Of a stretch of DNA of 53,673 bases, positions 42,276-50,984 are shown piece by piece. The stretch is from Terriglobia bacterium. GTDB lineage: Bacteria > Acidobacteriota > Vicinamibacteria > Vicinamibacterales > CAVVIG01. Position 1 is the first letter of the stretch. Every line of letters starts with the position of its first letter. The position numbers and the translations under genes are program-made. The stretch is taken from assembly GCA_020073005.1 (NCBI GenBank), contig JAIQFX010000023.1:1-53673 (forward strand), written 5' to 3'. Under the pieces are notes generated by a model. The model was not told the origin of the DNA. It searched no databases and saw only the letters and a program-made list of their open reading frames with translations.

Positions 42276-43037
42276 ATGATTTGTGCCCTGCTGCTCGGCC
42301 GAGAGGCGAGCGTCGGATTTCCCGGCAAGAACTGGCATCCGCTGCTCGGGCGGCCGATGATGGCGTACCCGCTGCTCGCCGCCCGCGCGACGCCGTCGAT
42401 CGATCGCGTCTACGTCTCGACCGACTCGCCGCGGATCCGCGAGATCGCGGCGTCGCACGGCGCGCGGCTCATCGACCGTCCGCCGTCGCTCGCGTCGAAG
42501 GACGCGCTCGGCGAAGACGCGTTCGCGCACGGCTACACCGTGATCCGCGACGAGCTGGCGCGCGAGGGACAGACGGTCGAGCTCGTCGTGCTGTTGTTCT
42601 GCAACGCACCGACCATCACGGCTGACGCGCTGCAGCAAGGCATCGACGCGCTCCGCACGGATCCGGACGCCGATTCCGCCGTCACCGTGTCGGTCTACAA
42701 CATGTGGAGCCCGCTGCGCGCGCGCCGGCTCGACGAGCGAGGCTACCTGCAGCCGTTCGTCCCGTTCGAGACCTTCGGCGATCCGGCGACGCTGAACTGC
42801 GATCGCGATTCGCAGGGCGACGTCTACTTCGCCGACATGGGCGCGTCGATCGTCCGTCCGCATTGTCTCGAACGCCTGAAAGACGGGCTGCTGCCGCAGA
42901 AGTGGATGGGCCGGCGCATTCTGCCGATCAGGCAGTGGGGCGGCCTCGACGTCGACTACGAATGGCAGGTGCCGCTGGCCGAGCACTGGCTGCGCGCGCA
43001 CGGCTTCACCGACACCGTGACACCGTATGGACGCTGA
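42276..43037 (+). CDS. Acylneuraminate cytidylyltransferase-like enzyme
   Basis: A 253-residue nucleotidyltransferase. The N-terminus MICALLLGREASVGFPGKN replaces the usual IPARGGSKGIPGKN but keeps the PGKN lysine. VYVSTDSPRIREIA, VVLLFCNAPTITADALQQG and a C-terminal GGLDVDYEWQVPLAEHWL segment match CMP-sugar synthetases. The altered nucleotide loop separates it from the LegF-type domain at 5451-6122 and from the SpsF-like enzyme at 2779. It probably activates a different acidic sugar. It lies between a radical SAM enzyme and an SDR and overlaps the latter by 11 bases, an arrangement like ptmB-ptmA in Campylobacter. Confidence 0.82.
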   Translation: MICALLLGREASVGFPGKNWHPLLGRPMMAYPLLAARATPSIDRVYVSTDSPRIREIAASHGARLIDRPPSLASKDALGEDAFAHGYTVIRDELAREGQTVELVVLLFCNAPTITADALQQGIDALRTDPDADSAVTVSVYNMWSPLRARRLDERGYLQPFVPFETFGDPATLNCDRDSQGDVYFADMGASIVRPHCLERLKDGLLPQKWMGRRILPIRQWGGLDVDYEWQVPLAEHWLRAHGFTDTVTPYGR

Positions 43038-43782
43038 GACGGATCTGACCGGCCGGCGCGTGCTCGTCACCGGCGCCAGCTCGGGCATCGGCGCCGCGAC
43101 CGCGCGGCTCCTGGCGGCGCGCGGCGCGACCGTCGGACTGCACTTCAACCGGAGCCGCAGCGCGGCGGAGAAAATCGGGCGCGAGATTGCCGCGGCCGGC
43201 GGACAGGCGGTGCTGCTGACCGCCGATCTGCTCGATGACGCCTCGCGCGCGACGCTGGTGCCGGAGGCGGTCGCGAGGCTGGGCGGCCTCGACGCGCTGA
43301 TCAACAACGCCGGCGGCCCGGTGGCGTGGGCGAGCGTCGCCGATCTGACCGAGCACGTCTGGCGCGCCGCGTTCGTGCTCAACGTGGACGCGCCGTTCTT
43401 TCTCGCGCGCGATGCCTTCGCGCACATGCGCGCGCACGGCGGCGGGCGCATCGTCAACGTCAGCTCGATTGGCGTGAAGTACGGGGGATCCGCCACGACG
43501 CTCCACTATTCGGCGGCGAAGGGCGCGCTGGAAACCGTCACGCTCGGCCTGGCGAAGGCGGGCGCCCCGCACGGCGTGCTCGTGAACACCGTGCGCGCCG
43601 GGTTCATCGACACGCCGCTGCATGACGACATGGCGCCGGACGCGCGGGCCGCGCGGATCGCCGCGATTCCGCTCAAGCGCGCGGGTCAGCCGCAGGAGGT
43701 CGCCGCGACCATCGCGTTCCTGCTGTCGCCGGGGGCCGCGTTCATCACCGGCCAGACGTTCACCGTGTCGGGGGGCGACTGA
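43027..43782 (+). CDS. Classical SDR oxidoreductase (PtmA/FabG-like)
   Basis: A 251-residue classical short-chain dehydrogenase. TGASSGIGAATARLLA near residue 15, NNAGGPVAW, the catalytic Ser in NVSSIGVKYG and Tyr-x3-Lys in HYSAAKGALE are present, and the C-terminus FITGQTFTVSGGD is typical. In Campylobacter a similar SDR (PtmA) accompanies the CMP-sugar synthetase PtmB. The local pair may therefore oxidise or reduce a precursor of an activated sugar. It overlaps both neighbours, by 11 and 1 bases. Confidence 0.87.
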   Translation: MDAETDLTGRRVLVTGASSGIGAATARLLAARGATVGLHFNRSRSAAEKIGREIAAAGGQAVLLTADLLDDASRATLVPEAVARLGGLDALINNAGGPVAWASVADLTEHVWRAAFVLNVDAPFFLARDAFAHMRAHGGGRIVNVSSIGVKYGGSATTLHYSAAKGALETVTLGLAKAGAPHGVLVNTVRAGFIDTPLHDDMAPDARAARIAAIPLKRAGQPQEVAATIAFLLSPGAAFITGQTFTVSGGD

Positions 43783-44789
43783 TGGCGGATCGCCGTCCGC
43801 GCGTGCTCATCACGACGGTGCCGTTCGGCCAGCCGCGCCGCGACGCGCTGGATCGGCTCGAGGCCGAAGGCCTCGACTACGTGATCAATCCGATCGGCCG
43901 CCGCCTGCGCGAGCAGGAGCTGGTGGATCTGATCGGCGACGTCGATCTCATGATCGCCGGCACCGAGCCGATCACGGCGCGCGTGATCGCCGCCGCGTCG
44001 CGGCTGCGCCTGATCTCGCGCGTCGGCATCGGGCTCGACAGCGTCGATCTCCTCGCCGCGCGCGCGCGCGGCATTCCGGTCTCGTACACGCCGGACGCGC
44101 CGGCGCCCGCCGTGGCGGAATTGACGCTCGGGCTGATGCTGGCGCTCCTGCGGCACATCGCGCCTGCGGATCGCCAGCTGCGGCAGGGCCGCTGGCAACG
44201 CTACATGGGCCGCCGCCTCGACGGGCTGACCGTCGGTCTCGTCGGCGCCGGCCGCGTGGGACGCCGCGTCGCCACCATGATCCGCGCCGCGTTTCCCTCG
44301 ACGACGATTCTCGCGCACGATCTCGCGCCCGATACCGCGTTCGGCCGCGCGACAGGAGTGCGCTGGGTCGATCGCGACACCCTGTTCGCCGGCGCGGACA
44401 TCGTCAGCCTCCACGTGCCGCTGACGCCGCAGACCCGCGGCCTCGTCGGCGCGCGCGACATCGCGCTGATGAAGCCGACGGCGTTCCTGATCAACACGGC
44501 CCGCGGCACGATCGTCGACGAACACGCGCTGGCGGCGGCGTTGCGCGCCGGGCGCCTGCAGGGCGCCGCGCTCGACGTGTTCGAGGACGAGCCGTACGCG
44601 GGCGAGCTCGCGTCCCTCGACAACGTGCTGCTCACGTGCCACATGGGATCGATGTCGGAGGACTGCCGGGCGGCGATGGAGTACGAAGCGACCGACGAAG
44701 TCATCCGCTGCGCGCGCGGCGAGCCGCTGATCCGGCTCGTGCCGGAGGACGAGTACGCGCTCGCGGAACTGCGGCAGGCCGCGTCGTGA
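43782..44789 (+). CDS. D-2-hydroxyacid dehydrogenase
   Basis: A 335-residue NAD-dependent D-2-hydroxyacid dehydrogenase. SRVGIGLDSVDLLAARARG contains a conserved substrate-domain segment, GLVGAGRVGRRVATMI the NAD-binding loop, NTARGTIVDEHALAAAL the catalytic Arg, DVFEDEPYAG the Glu, and LLTCHMGS the catalytic His. Length and motif spacing fit the SerA/GyaR group. In this module it would produce or consume a 2-keto acid, which could be part of an unusual acidic sugar or a donor for its synthesis. It overlaps the SDR by 1 base. Confidence 0.88.
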   Translation: MADRRPRVLITTVPFGQPRRDALDRLEAEGLDYVINPIGRRLREQELVDLIGDVDLMIAGTEPITARVIAAASRLRLISRVGIGLDSVDLLAARARGIPVSYTPDAPAPAVAELTLGLMLALLRHIAPADRQLRQGRWQRYMGRRLDGLTVGLVGAGRVGRRVATMIRAAFPSTTILAHDLAPDTAFGRATGVRWVDRDTLFAGADIVSLHVPLTPQTRGLVGARDIALMKPTAFLINTARGTIVDEHALAAALRAGRLQGAALDVFEDEPYAGELASLDNVLLTCHMGSMSEDCRAAMEYEATDEVIRCARGEPLIRLVPEDEYALAELRQAAS

Positions 44790-44807
44790 TCCCGTCGGCG
44801 CACACCC

Positions 44808-44813
44808 TATAAT
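44808..44813 (+). promoter_or_regulatory. Consensus -10 promoter hexamer TATAAT
   Basis: TATAAT lies in the largest gap between genes in the window (44790-44830, 41 bases). It ends 17 bases before the ATG of the radical SAM gene at 44831. I see no good -35 element, and any transcript would have a very short leader. It is the only consensus -10 I noticed in a gap. Confidence 0.5.
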
Positions 44814-44830
44814 GAACACCACCGGACCGG

Positions 44831-46498
44831 ATGTTCGATAAGACCAGAGACACGACGTTCTTCGAAGTCGTCAACGCGACCGGGCTCGCGCCGCTGCCGC
44901 GCGACGCCTCGCCGAAGCCGTTTCGCGTCCTCCTCGTGTACCCGAACTACTCGATGGTCAACCTGCTGCCGACCAACATCGGCATCCTGGCCGCCTGCCT
45001 GCGCCAGAACGGGTTCGCCGTGGATCTCTTCGACACCACCTTCTACCGGACCGCCGCGAAGACGCTCGACGAGATTCGCGTCGAGAACCTGCAGGTCCGC
45101 AAGTTCAGCCTCGAGGACGCGGGCGTCCGCTTCAAGCCGACGCACTTCGTCGACGACTTCCGCGCCAAAGTCGGCGCCTTCCGCCCCGATCTCATCGCCG
45201 TGTCGGTCGTCGAAGACACCTGGCCGCAGGGGCGCACGCTGATCGAATCGGTGCGCGACGTGCCGGCGACGGTGATCGTCGGCGGCGTGTTGCCGACGCT
45301 CGCGCCGGACGTGCCGATCGCGCACCCCGACGTGGACATGATTTGCGTCGGGGAAGGCGAGCACGCGATCGTCGACGTCGCGTCGGCGCTGCTGCAGAAG
45401 CGCGATCCATCCGCCATCGCGAACCTGTGGGTGAAGCGCCCGGACGGCACGATCGCGAAGAACGCGATCCGGCCGCCGATCGCGCTCGACGATGTGCCGT
45501 TCGGCGACTTCGATCTGTTCGAGCGGGAGCGCTTCTTCCGGCCGATGCAGGGCAAGGTCGTCCGCATGGCGCCCATCGAAACCGATCGCGGCTGCCCGTA
45601 CAAATGCCGCTTCTGCGAGGCGCCGTCGCTCGTCGGGCTCTACAAGGCGCAGACCGGCCACTATTACTTCCGGCGCAAGTCGTGGGCGAAGGTGCGCGAG
45701 GAGATCGAGCTCTACCGCGACAAGTACGGCGTCGAGTACATCTACTTCAACGCCGAGACGTTCCTCGCGATGAGCGAGAAGGAATTCGACGAGTTCATCC
45801 GGATGTACGAGGGCATCCGGCTGCCGTTCTGGATGCAGACGCGCATCGAGACGCTGTCGGCGCGCCGTGTCGCCGACCTCGAGCGCGTGAACTGCAACCG
45901 GATCTCCATCGGACTCGAGCACGGCAACGAGCGGTTCCGCAAGGAGATGGTCGGCAAGGGCTTCAGCAACCAGCAGATGATCGAGGCCTTCCGCCTGCTC
46001 GATCGGTCGTCGATTCCCGTGACGGTGAACAACATCCTGGGCTTTCCCGGCGAAACGCGGGCGCTGATCTTCGACACCATCGAGCTGAATCGCGAGCTCG
46101 GCACCGACAGCGTGAACGCGTTTCTGTTCACGCCGTATCGCGGGACGGCGATGTACGACGACGCGGTCCGCCAGGGCTTCCTCGACGCGCGCGCGGAAAC
46201 CGATTCGCTGATCACGGGATCCATTTTGAACATGCCGACGATCTCGAAGGACGAGCTGATGGGGCTGGTGCGGACCTTCAGCCTCTACGTGAAGTTCCCG
46301 CGCGAGGAATGGCCGGAGATCGCCGTCGCCGAGCGCTTCACGCCCGAAGGCAACGCGGCGTTCGAGGCGCTGTCGAAGCGCTACTACGAGCGCTTCTTCG
46401 ACCACGACTTCAAGTGGACGAAGAAGGCGTGCTTCTCGACGCGCGCGTACGCCGGTGCGCCGGTCGCCAAGCAGGCGACCGAGGACATCACGAATTGA
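44831..46498 (+). CDS. B12-binding-domain radical SAM protein
   Basis: A 555-residue radical SAM enzyme with an N-terminal cobalamin-binding-like domain (residues 30-200). FRVLLVYPNYSMVNLLPTN, a VIVGGVLPTLAPDVPIAH segment and DMICVGEGEHAIVDVA are the typical strand and loop features of BchE/HpnJ-like proteins. The core CxxxCxxC is at Cys255, Cys259 and Cys262 (DRGCPYKCRFCEAPS). RISIGLEHGNERFRKEM and NNILGFPGETRAL follow. Such enzymes do methylations, cyclisations or C-C chemistry. The upstream gap carries a TATAAT, so it may start a sub-operon. Its end overlaps the next SDR by 4 bases, which suggests a shared pathway. Confidence 0.88.
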   Translation: MFDKTRDTTFFEVVNATGLAPLPRDASPKPFRVLLVYPNYSMVNLLPTNIGILAACLRQNGFAVDLFDTTFYRTAAKTLDEIRVENLQVRKFSLEDAGVRFKPTHFVDDFRAKVGAFRPDLIAVSVVEDTWPQGRTLIESVRDVPATVIVGGVLPTLAPDVPIAHPDVDMICVGEGEHAIVDVASALLQKRDPSAIANLWVKRPDGTIAKNAIRPPIALDDVPFGDFDLFERERFFRPMQGKVVRMAPIETDRGCPYKCRFCEAPSLVGLYKAQTGHYYFRRKSWAKVREEIELYRDKYGVEYIYFNAETFLAMSEKEFDEFIRMYEGIRLPFWMQTRIETLSARRVADLERVNCNRISIGLEHGNERFRKEMVGKGFSNQQMIEAFRLLDRSSIPVTVNNILGFPGETRALIFDTIELNRELGTDSVNAFLFTPYRGTAMYDDAVRQGFLDARAETDSLITGSILNMPTISKDELMGLVRTFSLYVKFPREEWPEIAVAERFTPEGNAAFEALSKRYYERFFDHDFKWTKKACFSTRAYAGAPVAKQATEDITN

Positions 46499-47412
46499 CG
46501 GCCACGAAATCGCGCGCGGTGGTCTTCGGCGGCGCCGGCTTTCTCGGCAGCTTCGTCGCCGACGCGCTCAGCGCCGCCGGTCACGACGTCGTCGTGTTCG
46601 ACCGCCGGCCGTCGCCGTACCTGCGCGAGGGCCAGCGCGGCGTCGTCGGCGACATTCTCGACGCGAAGATCGTGGCCGACGCGATCGCCGGCGCCGACAT
46701 CGTCTACCACTACGCGGCCGTCGGCGACATCGCCGCGGCGAACACCGATCCCGTCGAGACCATCCGCGTCAACGTGCTGGGGACGACGATGCTGCTCGAC
46801 GCCGCCCGCCGGGCCGGCGTGAAGCGGTTCGTCTTCGCGAGCACGCTCTACGTCTACAGCGAAAAGGGCGGCTTCTACCGCAGCGGCAAGCAGGCGTGCG
46901 AGCTCGTCATCCACGACTTCCAGAGCGCGTACGAACTGCCGTTCACAATCCTGCGGTACGGATCGCTGTACGGACCGCGCGCCACGGAATCGAACTGGAT
47001 CCATTCGATCCTGAAGCAGGCGCTCACCGAAGGCCGCATCGTCCGCGCGGGCGACGGCGAAGAGATCCGCGAGTACATCCACGTCTGGGACGCGGCGCAG
47101 AGCAGCGTCGACATCCTCGCGCCCGAATACGAGAACGCGAGCATCATCATCACCGGCCAGCAGCCGATGCGCGTCCGCGATTTGCTGACGATGATCCGCG
47201 AGATGCTCGACAACAAGATCGCCATCGAGTACCGCCCGCCGGACGAGGCGAGTCACGATCGCGCCTGGCACTATCAGATGACGCCGTATTCGTATCGGCC
47301 GCAAATCGCCCGCCGCCTCACGAAGACGAGCTATCTCGATCTCGGTCAGGGCCTCCTCGATCTGATCGATCAGATGGCCCAGTCGGTCGGCGGCCCTTCC
47401 GGCGCCGGGTAG
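46495..47412 (+). CDS. SDR NAD-dependent epimerase/dehydratase with TTG start
   Basis: A 305-residue extended SDR. FGGAGFLGSFVADALS at the N-terminus, YHYAAVGDIAAANTDP, FASTLYVYSEKGGFYRSGKQ (the Tyr-x3-Lys is YRSGK) and RYGSLYGPRATESNWI are intact. YHYAAVGDI is distinct from the more usual FHLAA. No ATG or GTG fits; the TTG at 46495 gives a TTGA 4-base overlap with the radical SAM stop, so I chose it. The gene may act on the product of the adjacent radical SAM enzyme. Confidence 0.8.
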   Translation: MTATKSRAVVFGGAGFLGSFVADALSAAGHDVVVFDRRPSPYLREGQRGVVGDILDAKIVADAIAGADIVYHYAAVGDIAAANTDPVETIRVNVLGTTMLLDAARRAGVKRFVFASTLYVYSEKGGFYRSGKQACELVIHDFQSAYELPFTILRYGSLYGPRATESNWIHSILKQALTEGRIVRAGDGEEIREYIHVWDAAQSSVDILAPEYENASIIITGQQPMRVRDLLTMIREMLDNKIAIEYRPPDEASHDRAWHYQMTPYSYRPQIARRLTKTSYLDLGQGLLDLIDQMAQSVGGPSGAG

Positions 47413-47438
47413 CCCTTCTGCCGTTTCCCCGCGTCCTC

Positions 47439-48083
47439 GTGCTCGATTTCGACGGCGTCGTGCTGGAGTCGGCGGCCGTCAAGGGCGCCGCGTTCCGCGC
47501 GCTGTTCGCGGAGCACCCGCAACACGTCGATCGGATCGCGCAGTACCACGTGGACAACGGCGGGCTGTCGCGCTACGAGAAGTTCCACTGGATCTACCGC
47601 GAGCTGCTGCGCCGGCCGCTCACCGAGGATGAGATGGGGGTTCTCGATCGCCGGTTCGAGGCGCTGATCGCGGACGCCATGCGCGCGTGCCCGTTCGTGC
47701 CGGGCGCCCGGGCGTTCATCGCGGCCCGCGCCGCGAGCGCGCCGCTGTTCGTCGCGTCGGGCGCGCCCGAGCGGGAATTGCGCGCAATCGTGCGCGCGCG
47801 CGGATTACACGCGTTCTTCTCGGGCGTCTACGGATCGCCGAGAAACAAGACGGAGTTACTGCGCGCGATCGCCGCGGAAGCGGACGTCGCGCCCGCCGAC
47901 ATGCTGTTTGTCGGCGACGGCCGGCAGGACTGGGAAGCCGCGCAGGCGCTGGGCGTGCCGTTTGTCGCGCGCGTGGCGCCCGGCGACGCCGACCGCTTCG
48001 GTCCGGGCCCGCTGGCCGTCGTTCAGGATCTGGCCGAGCTCGCCGCGCGCTGGCCGCTGCCGGCGCCTGACCCGCACCGTTGA
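47439..48083 (+). CDS. HAD-superfamily phosphatase (beta-phosphoglucomutase-like)
   Basis: A HAD hydrolase of about 214 residues. The nucleophile motif is LDFDGVVLESAAVKG, then a cap region with GLSRYEKFHWIYRELL, motif II LFVASGAPERELR, motif III Lys in SPRNKTELLRAI, and motif IV MLFVGDGRQDWEAAQALG. Neither ATG nor TTG is available. GTG 47439 would remove most of the first beta-strand, so a CTG at 47418, giving PFPRVLVLDFDG, is structurally more sensible. It probably dephosphorylates a sugar phosphate. Confidence 0.74.
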   Translation: MLDFDGVVLESAAVKGAAFRALFAEHPQHVDRIAQYHVDNGGLSRYEKFHWIYRELLRRPLTEDEMGVLDRRFEALIADAMRACPFVPGARAFIAARAASAPLFVASGAPERELRAIVRARGLHAFFSGVYGSPRNKTELLRAIAAEADVAPADMLFVGDGRQDWEAAQALGVPFVARVAPGDADRFGPGPLAVVQDLAELAARWPLPAPDPHR

Positions 48084-48087
48084 CACG

Positions 48088-50049
48088 TTGAACACGCTGG
48101 TCGTCATTGCCGACCCTGTGCCGCTCGACGCGGCGGTGCGGGCGATTCCGCCGTCCGGCGACGTCCATCTTCTGGCGGTGGGACGCGCGATCCCGCTGGC
48201 GGCGGATCTTCAGCGCGCGATCGGGCCGCGCCTCCACGCGCTGTCCGCCGTCGACCTGATGCGGGACGCCGTGCCCGTCGCGCGCGCGAAGTTCGTCCGC
48301 TTCGCCGCCGAGTGGCCGGCGCGTCCGGCGGTCTTCGGCGGCGACTTCCTCCAGGCGTTCCTGCGCGACGGGTGTCCGGCCTGGTGGTTCACCGATCTGT
48401 CGCAGAAGAACGCCGGCACGCGGCCGACGTTCGCCCGGTTGTGCGAGCTCGAGGCGCTGCGGATCGTCCTCGCGCGCGCGACGTACGAACGCGCGATCCT
48501 CGTCGTCGACGATCGCGATCACGCGAACGTGCTCGCGCAAGCCTGCGCGCAGGCTCGAGTGCCGGCCGCGACGGCGTGGCGCCCGGCAACCGTGGACGGC
48601 GAGAGCGTCCCGCGACTGCTGCTGGGCCGCGTGAAGCGCTGGTGGCTCGACGCGTGCGCGACGCGGCTGGCGCGTCGCCACGCGTTGCCCGCCACGGTGG
48701 ATGTCGATCCGTCGCGCCGCCTCATCGCCTTTCACACGTGGTTTCCGTCGCAGTGGCGGTCGTGGCGCGGCGCCTCCCGCGATCGATACTTCGTCGATGT
48801 CCCCGATCTCCTGCGCCGATCCGCCGCCGCGCAGCCGTTCTACGCGTGCGTCATTCCGGCGCCCGAGGCCGCCGCGCTCCGGTCCGGCGTCCGCGCGGCC
48901 GCGACGCGCGCGCGCGAGGAGCCGAACGCGTTCGTCTTTCTCGAGCGCTGGTCGTCCGTGCGCGATGTGTGCCGCCTGTACGCAGACGTGCGGCCGGCGC
49001 TGAAGTACTGGTGGCTGCAGGCTGTCGATCGCCGGTTCCGCCGCTCGTTCGATTGGGACGGCATCGACGTCTTTCCGCTCGCGCGCCACGATCTGGCGGC
49101 CTCGCTCGTCCGCGATCTGCCGTATTACGAGCTGCTGGCGCTCCGCCTGCGCCGCATGGTGGCGGGCCTGCGTCCTGCCGACGTCGTGACGCCGCTCGAA
49201 ACCTACGCCTACGGCCGCGCGGTGGCGTGGGGTGTTCACGCCGCGCACGCCGGCGCGCGCGTCGTCGGGTATCAGCACAGCCCGGTGAACGCGAATCAGC
49301 TGATGTACGCATTCACGCCGGGGGAGGCCGCGCGCATGCCGCTGCCGGACGTCTGGCTCCTGCACGGCGGCGACGCGCGGCGGATGCTGCGGCAGTCCGG
49401 CATCGCGGATGAACGGTTGATCGTGACCGGCGCGCCGCGGTTCGACGACCTCACGGAATTCCGCCGCCGCCGGAGCGAACACGCGTCGGCGCTGCGGCGC
49501 CAGTGGAACGTCGGCGCCGGGACGCGCCTCGTGGTTGTCGCGGGCGTCATCTGGCCGGAGATCACGCGCGCGCTCCTGCAGACGTGCATGCAGGCGCTGG
49601 CGGATCGGCCTGACACGCTGGTGCTGATCAAGCCGCATCCGCTCCACGCAGTCACCGAGAACGATCTGCGCGAGGCCGCGGGATCGCGCGCCCGCTTCGC
49701 GGTGACGACCGAGGATCTCAACGTGCTGCAGGCCGCGGCCGATGTGATGGTGGGCGCGTTCGGGACATCGGACGCGGAGGCGATTGCGATCGGCTGCCCG
49801 GTCGTGCGCGTGCTGCTGACCAACTTCGATCTGAGTCCGACCTCTGACGAGCCCGGCGCGACCGTCGAGGTCGCCGGTCCCGACGAGTTGCGCCGCGCGA
49901 TCGACGCCGTGCTGGCCGGCGCCGCGCCGCCGCCGCGCACGGCGGAGTTCATCGAGCGCGTGTTCTTCCGCCTGGACGGCCGTTCGGCCGAGCGCGTCGT
50001 CGCCGCCATCGAGGCCGGCGGTGGCTCGCGCGCGGCGGTGCCGGCCTGA
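48088..50049 (+). CDS. Large GT-B-like surface carbohydrate biosynthesis protein
   Basis: A 653-residue protein with TTG start at 48088, 4 bases after the HAD stop. The N-terminal domain has AWWFTDLSQKNAGTRPTFAR and a following AILVVDDRDHANVLA stretch. The remainder is a GT-B-like part with VVGYQHSPVNANQLMY, VWLLHGGDARRMLRQSG, TLVLIKPHPLHAVT and DVMVGAFGTSDAEAIAIG. The general pattern resembles surface carbohydrate proteins of Leptospira O-antigen loci (I recall TIGR04326). It is likely a glycosyltransferase acting on the polysaccharide. It is similar in plan to 926-2761 and to the N-terminal part of 3501-6125. Confidence 0.7.
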   Translation: MNTLVVIADPVPLDAAVRAIPPSGDVHLLAVGRAIPLAADLQRAIGPRLHALSAVDLMRDAVPVARAKFVRFAAEWPARPAVFGGDFLQAFLRDGCPAWWFTDLSQKNAGTRPTFARLCELEALRIVLARATYERAILVVDDRDHANVLAQACAQARVPAATAWRPATVDGESVPRLLLGRVKRWWLDACATRLARRHALPATVDVDPSRRLIAFHTWFPSQWRSWRGASRDRYFVDVPDLLRRSAAAQPFYACVIPAPEAAALRSGVRAAATRAREEPNAFVFLERWSSVRDVCRLYADVRPALKYWWLQAVDRRFRRSFDWDGIDVFPLARHDLAASLVRDLPYYELLALRLRRMVAGLRPADVVTPLETYAYGRAVAWGVHAAHAGARVVGYQHSPVNANQLMYAFTPGEAARMPLPDVWLLHGGDARRMLRQSGIADERLIVTGAPRFDDLTEFRRRRSEHASALRRQWNVGAGTRLVVVAGVIWPEITRALLQTCMQALADRPDTLVLIKPHPLHAVTENDLREAAGSRARFAVTTEDLNVLQAAADVMVGAFGTSDAEAIAIGCPVVRVLLTNFDLSPTSDEPGATVEVAGPDELRRAIDAVLAGAAPPPRTAEFIERVFFRLDGRSAERVVAAIEAGGGSRAAVPA

Positions 50050-50051
50050 TC

Positions 50052-50984
50052 GTGCTGAAGACGGTTCTTCACCGGCTCCGGTGTCCGGCCTGCGCCGGCT
50101 CGCTCGCGGCGGACGCGATTCGGCAGACGGATGCCCGCATCCTGGACGGCGCGCTGCGGTGTGGCGGCTGCGGCGCCGTGTTCGCGATCGAGAACGGACT
50201 CCTCGATCTGACGCCGCCTGCGCTGGCCGGCCCGCAGCTCGCGCAGCGCCGGCACTTCGACTGGTTTGCCGACAACGACACGCAGAGCTACACCGCGTAC
50301 CAGGCGTCGCCGTTCTGGGTGGCCGAGGACGGGCTGACGTTCGACGCGTGGCGGGCGCGGATCGACGCGGGCGCCTGGGTCCTCGACGTCGGCTGCGCCA
50401 ACGGCCGCAGCGCCTGGCCGCTGCTCTCGCGCGGCGGCGTCGTGGTCGGCTGCGACATCTCGCCGAAGCTCGTGCGCCAGGCGATTGCGCGCGCCGAGGC
50501 CGACGGCGTGGCGGACCGGACCTGCTTCTTCGTCGCGGACTGCGATCGCCTGCCGTTCGCCGACTGCAGTTTCCGGTACGTGCTCACGTACGGCGTCCTG
50601 CATCACCTCCCGGATCCGGCGCGCGCGTGCCGCGAGATTCAGCGCGTCCTCGAGCCGGGCGGCGTGCATTTCGGATCCGAGAACAACCGGACGGTGTTCC
50701 GCCGGCTGTTCGATCTGCTGATGCGGTGGCGGCCGCTGTGGATCGAGGAGGCGGGCGCCGAGCCGCTGATTTCCGAAGGCATGCTCCGTGAATGGCTCCG
50801 CGATCTGCCGGTGCGCCTCGAGTGCACGACGAGCGTGTTCCTCCCGCCGCACGTGATGAACGTCGCCGGCCACGCGTCCGCGCGATCGCTGCTGCGCCTT
50901 TCCGATTGCATCGGCCGCGCCATCCCCGGCCTGCGCGGGCAGGGCGGCCTGATCGTGTTCGACGCGCGGAAGACCGCCGCATGA
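50052..50984 (+). CDS. SAM-dependent methyltransferase with N-terminal Trm112-like zinc ribbon
   Basis: A 310-residue methyltransferase. The first 60 residues form a Trm112p-like zinc ribbon with CPAC and CGGC pairs (LRCPACAGSL, LRCGGCGAVF), followed by FAIENGLLDLTPP. The SAM domain has VLDVGCANGRSAWPLL, VVGCDISPKLVRQAI, YVLTYGVLHHLPDPAR and VLEPGGVHFG. This architecture is common in polysaccharide and natural-product loci. It starts with GTG at 50052 and overlaps the next membrane protein by 4 bases. Confidence 0.86.
   Translation: MLKTVLHRLRCPACAGSLAADAIRQTDARILDGALRCGGCGAVFAIENGLLDLTPPALAGPQLAQRRHFDWFADNDTQSYTAYQASPFWVAEDGLTFDAWRARIDAGAWVLDVGCANGRSAWPLLSRGGVVVGCDISPKLVRQAIARAEADGVADRTCFFVADCDRLPFADCSFRYVLTYGVLHHLPDPARACREIQRVLEPGGVHFGSENNRTVFRRLFDLLMRWRPLWIEEAGAEPLISEGMLREWLRDLPVRLECTTSVFLPPHVMNVAGHASARSLLRLSDCIGRAIPGLRGQGGLIVFDARKTAA

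Noticed and set aside
43770-43775. Run of 6 G near the end of the SDR gene
   Set aside because: Six G is expected by chance in such GC-rich DNA and encodes a normal Gly-Gly in the SDR C-terminal motif.
44790-44830. Possible terminator or riboswitch after the dehydrogenase gene
   Set aside because: The gap of 41 bases is too short for a riboswitch, and no hairpin with a T-tract is visible.
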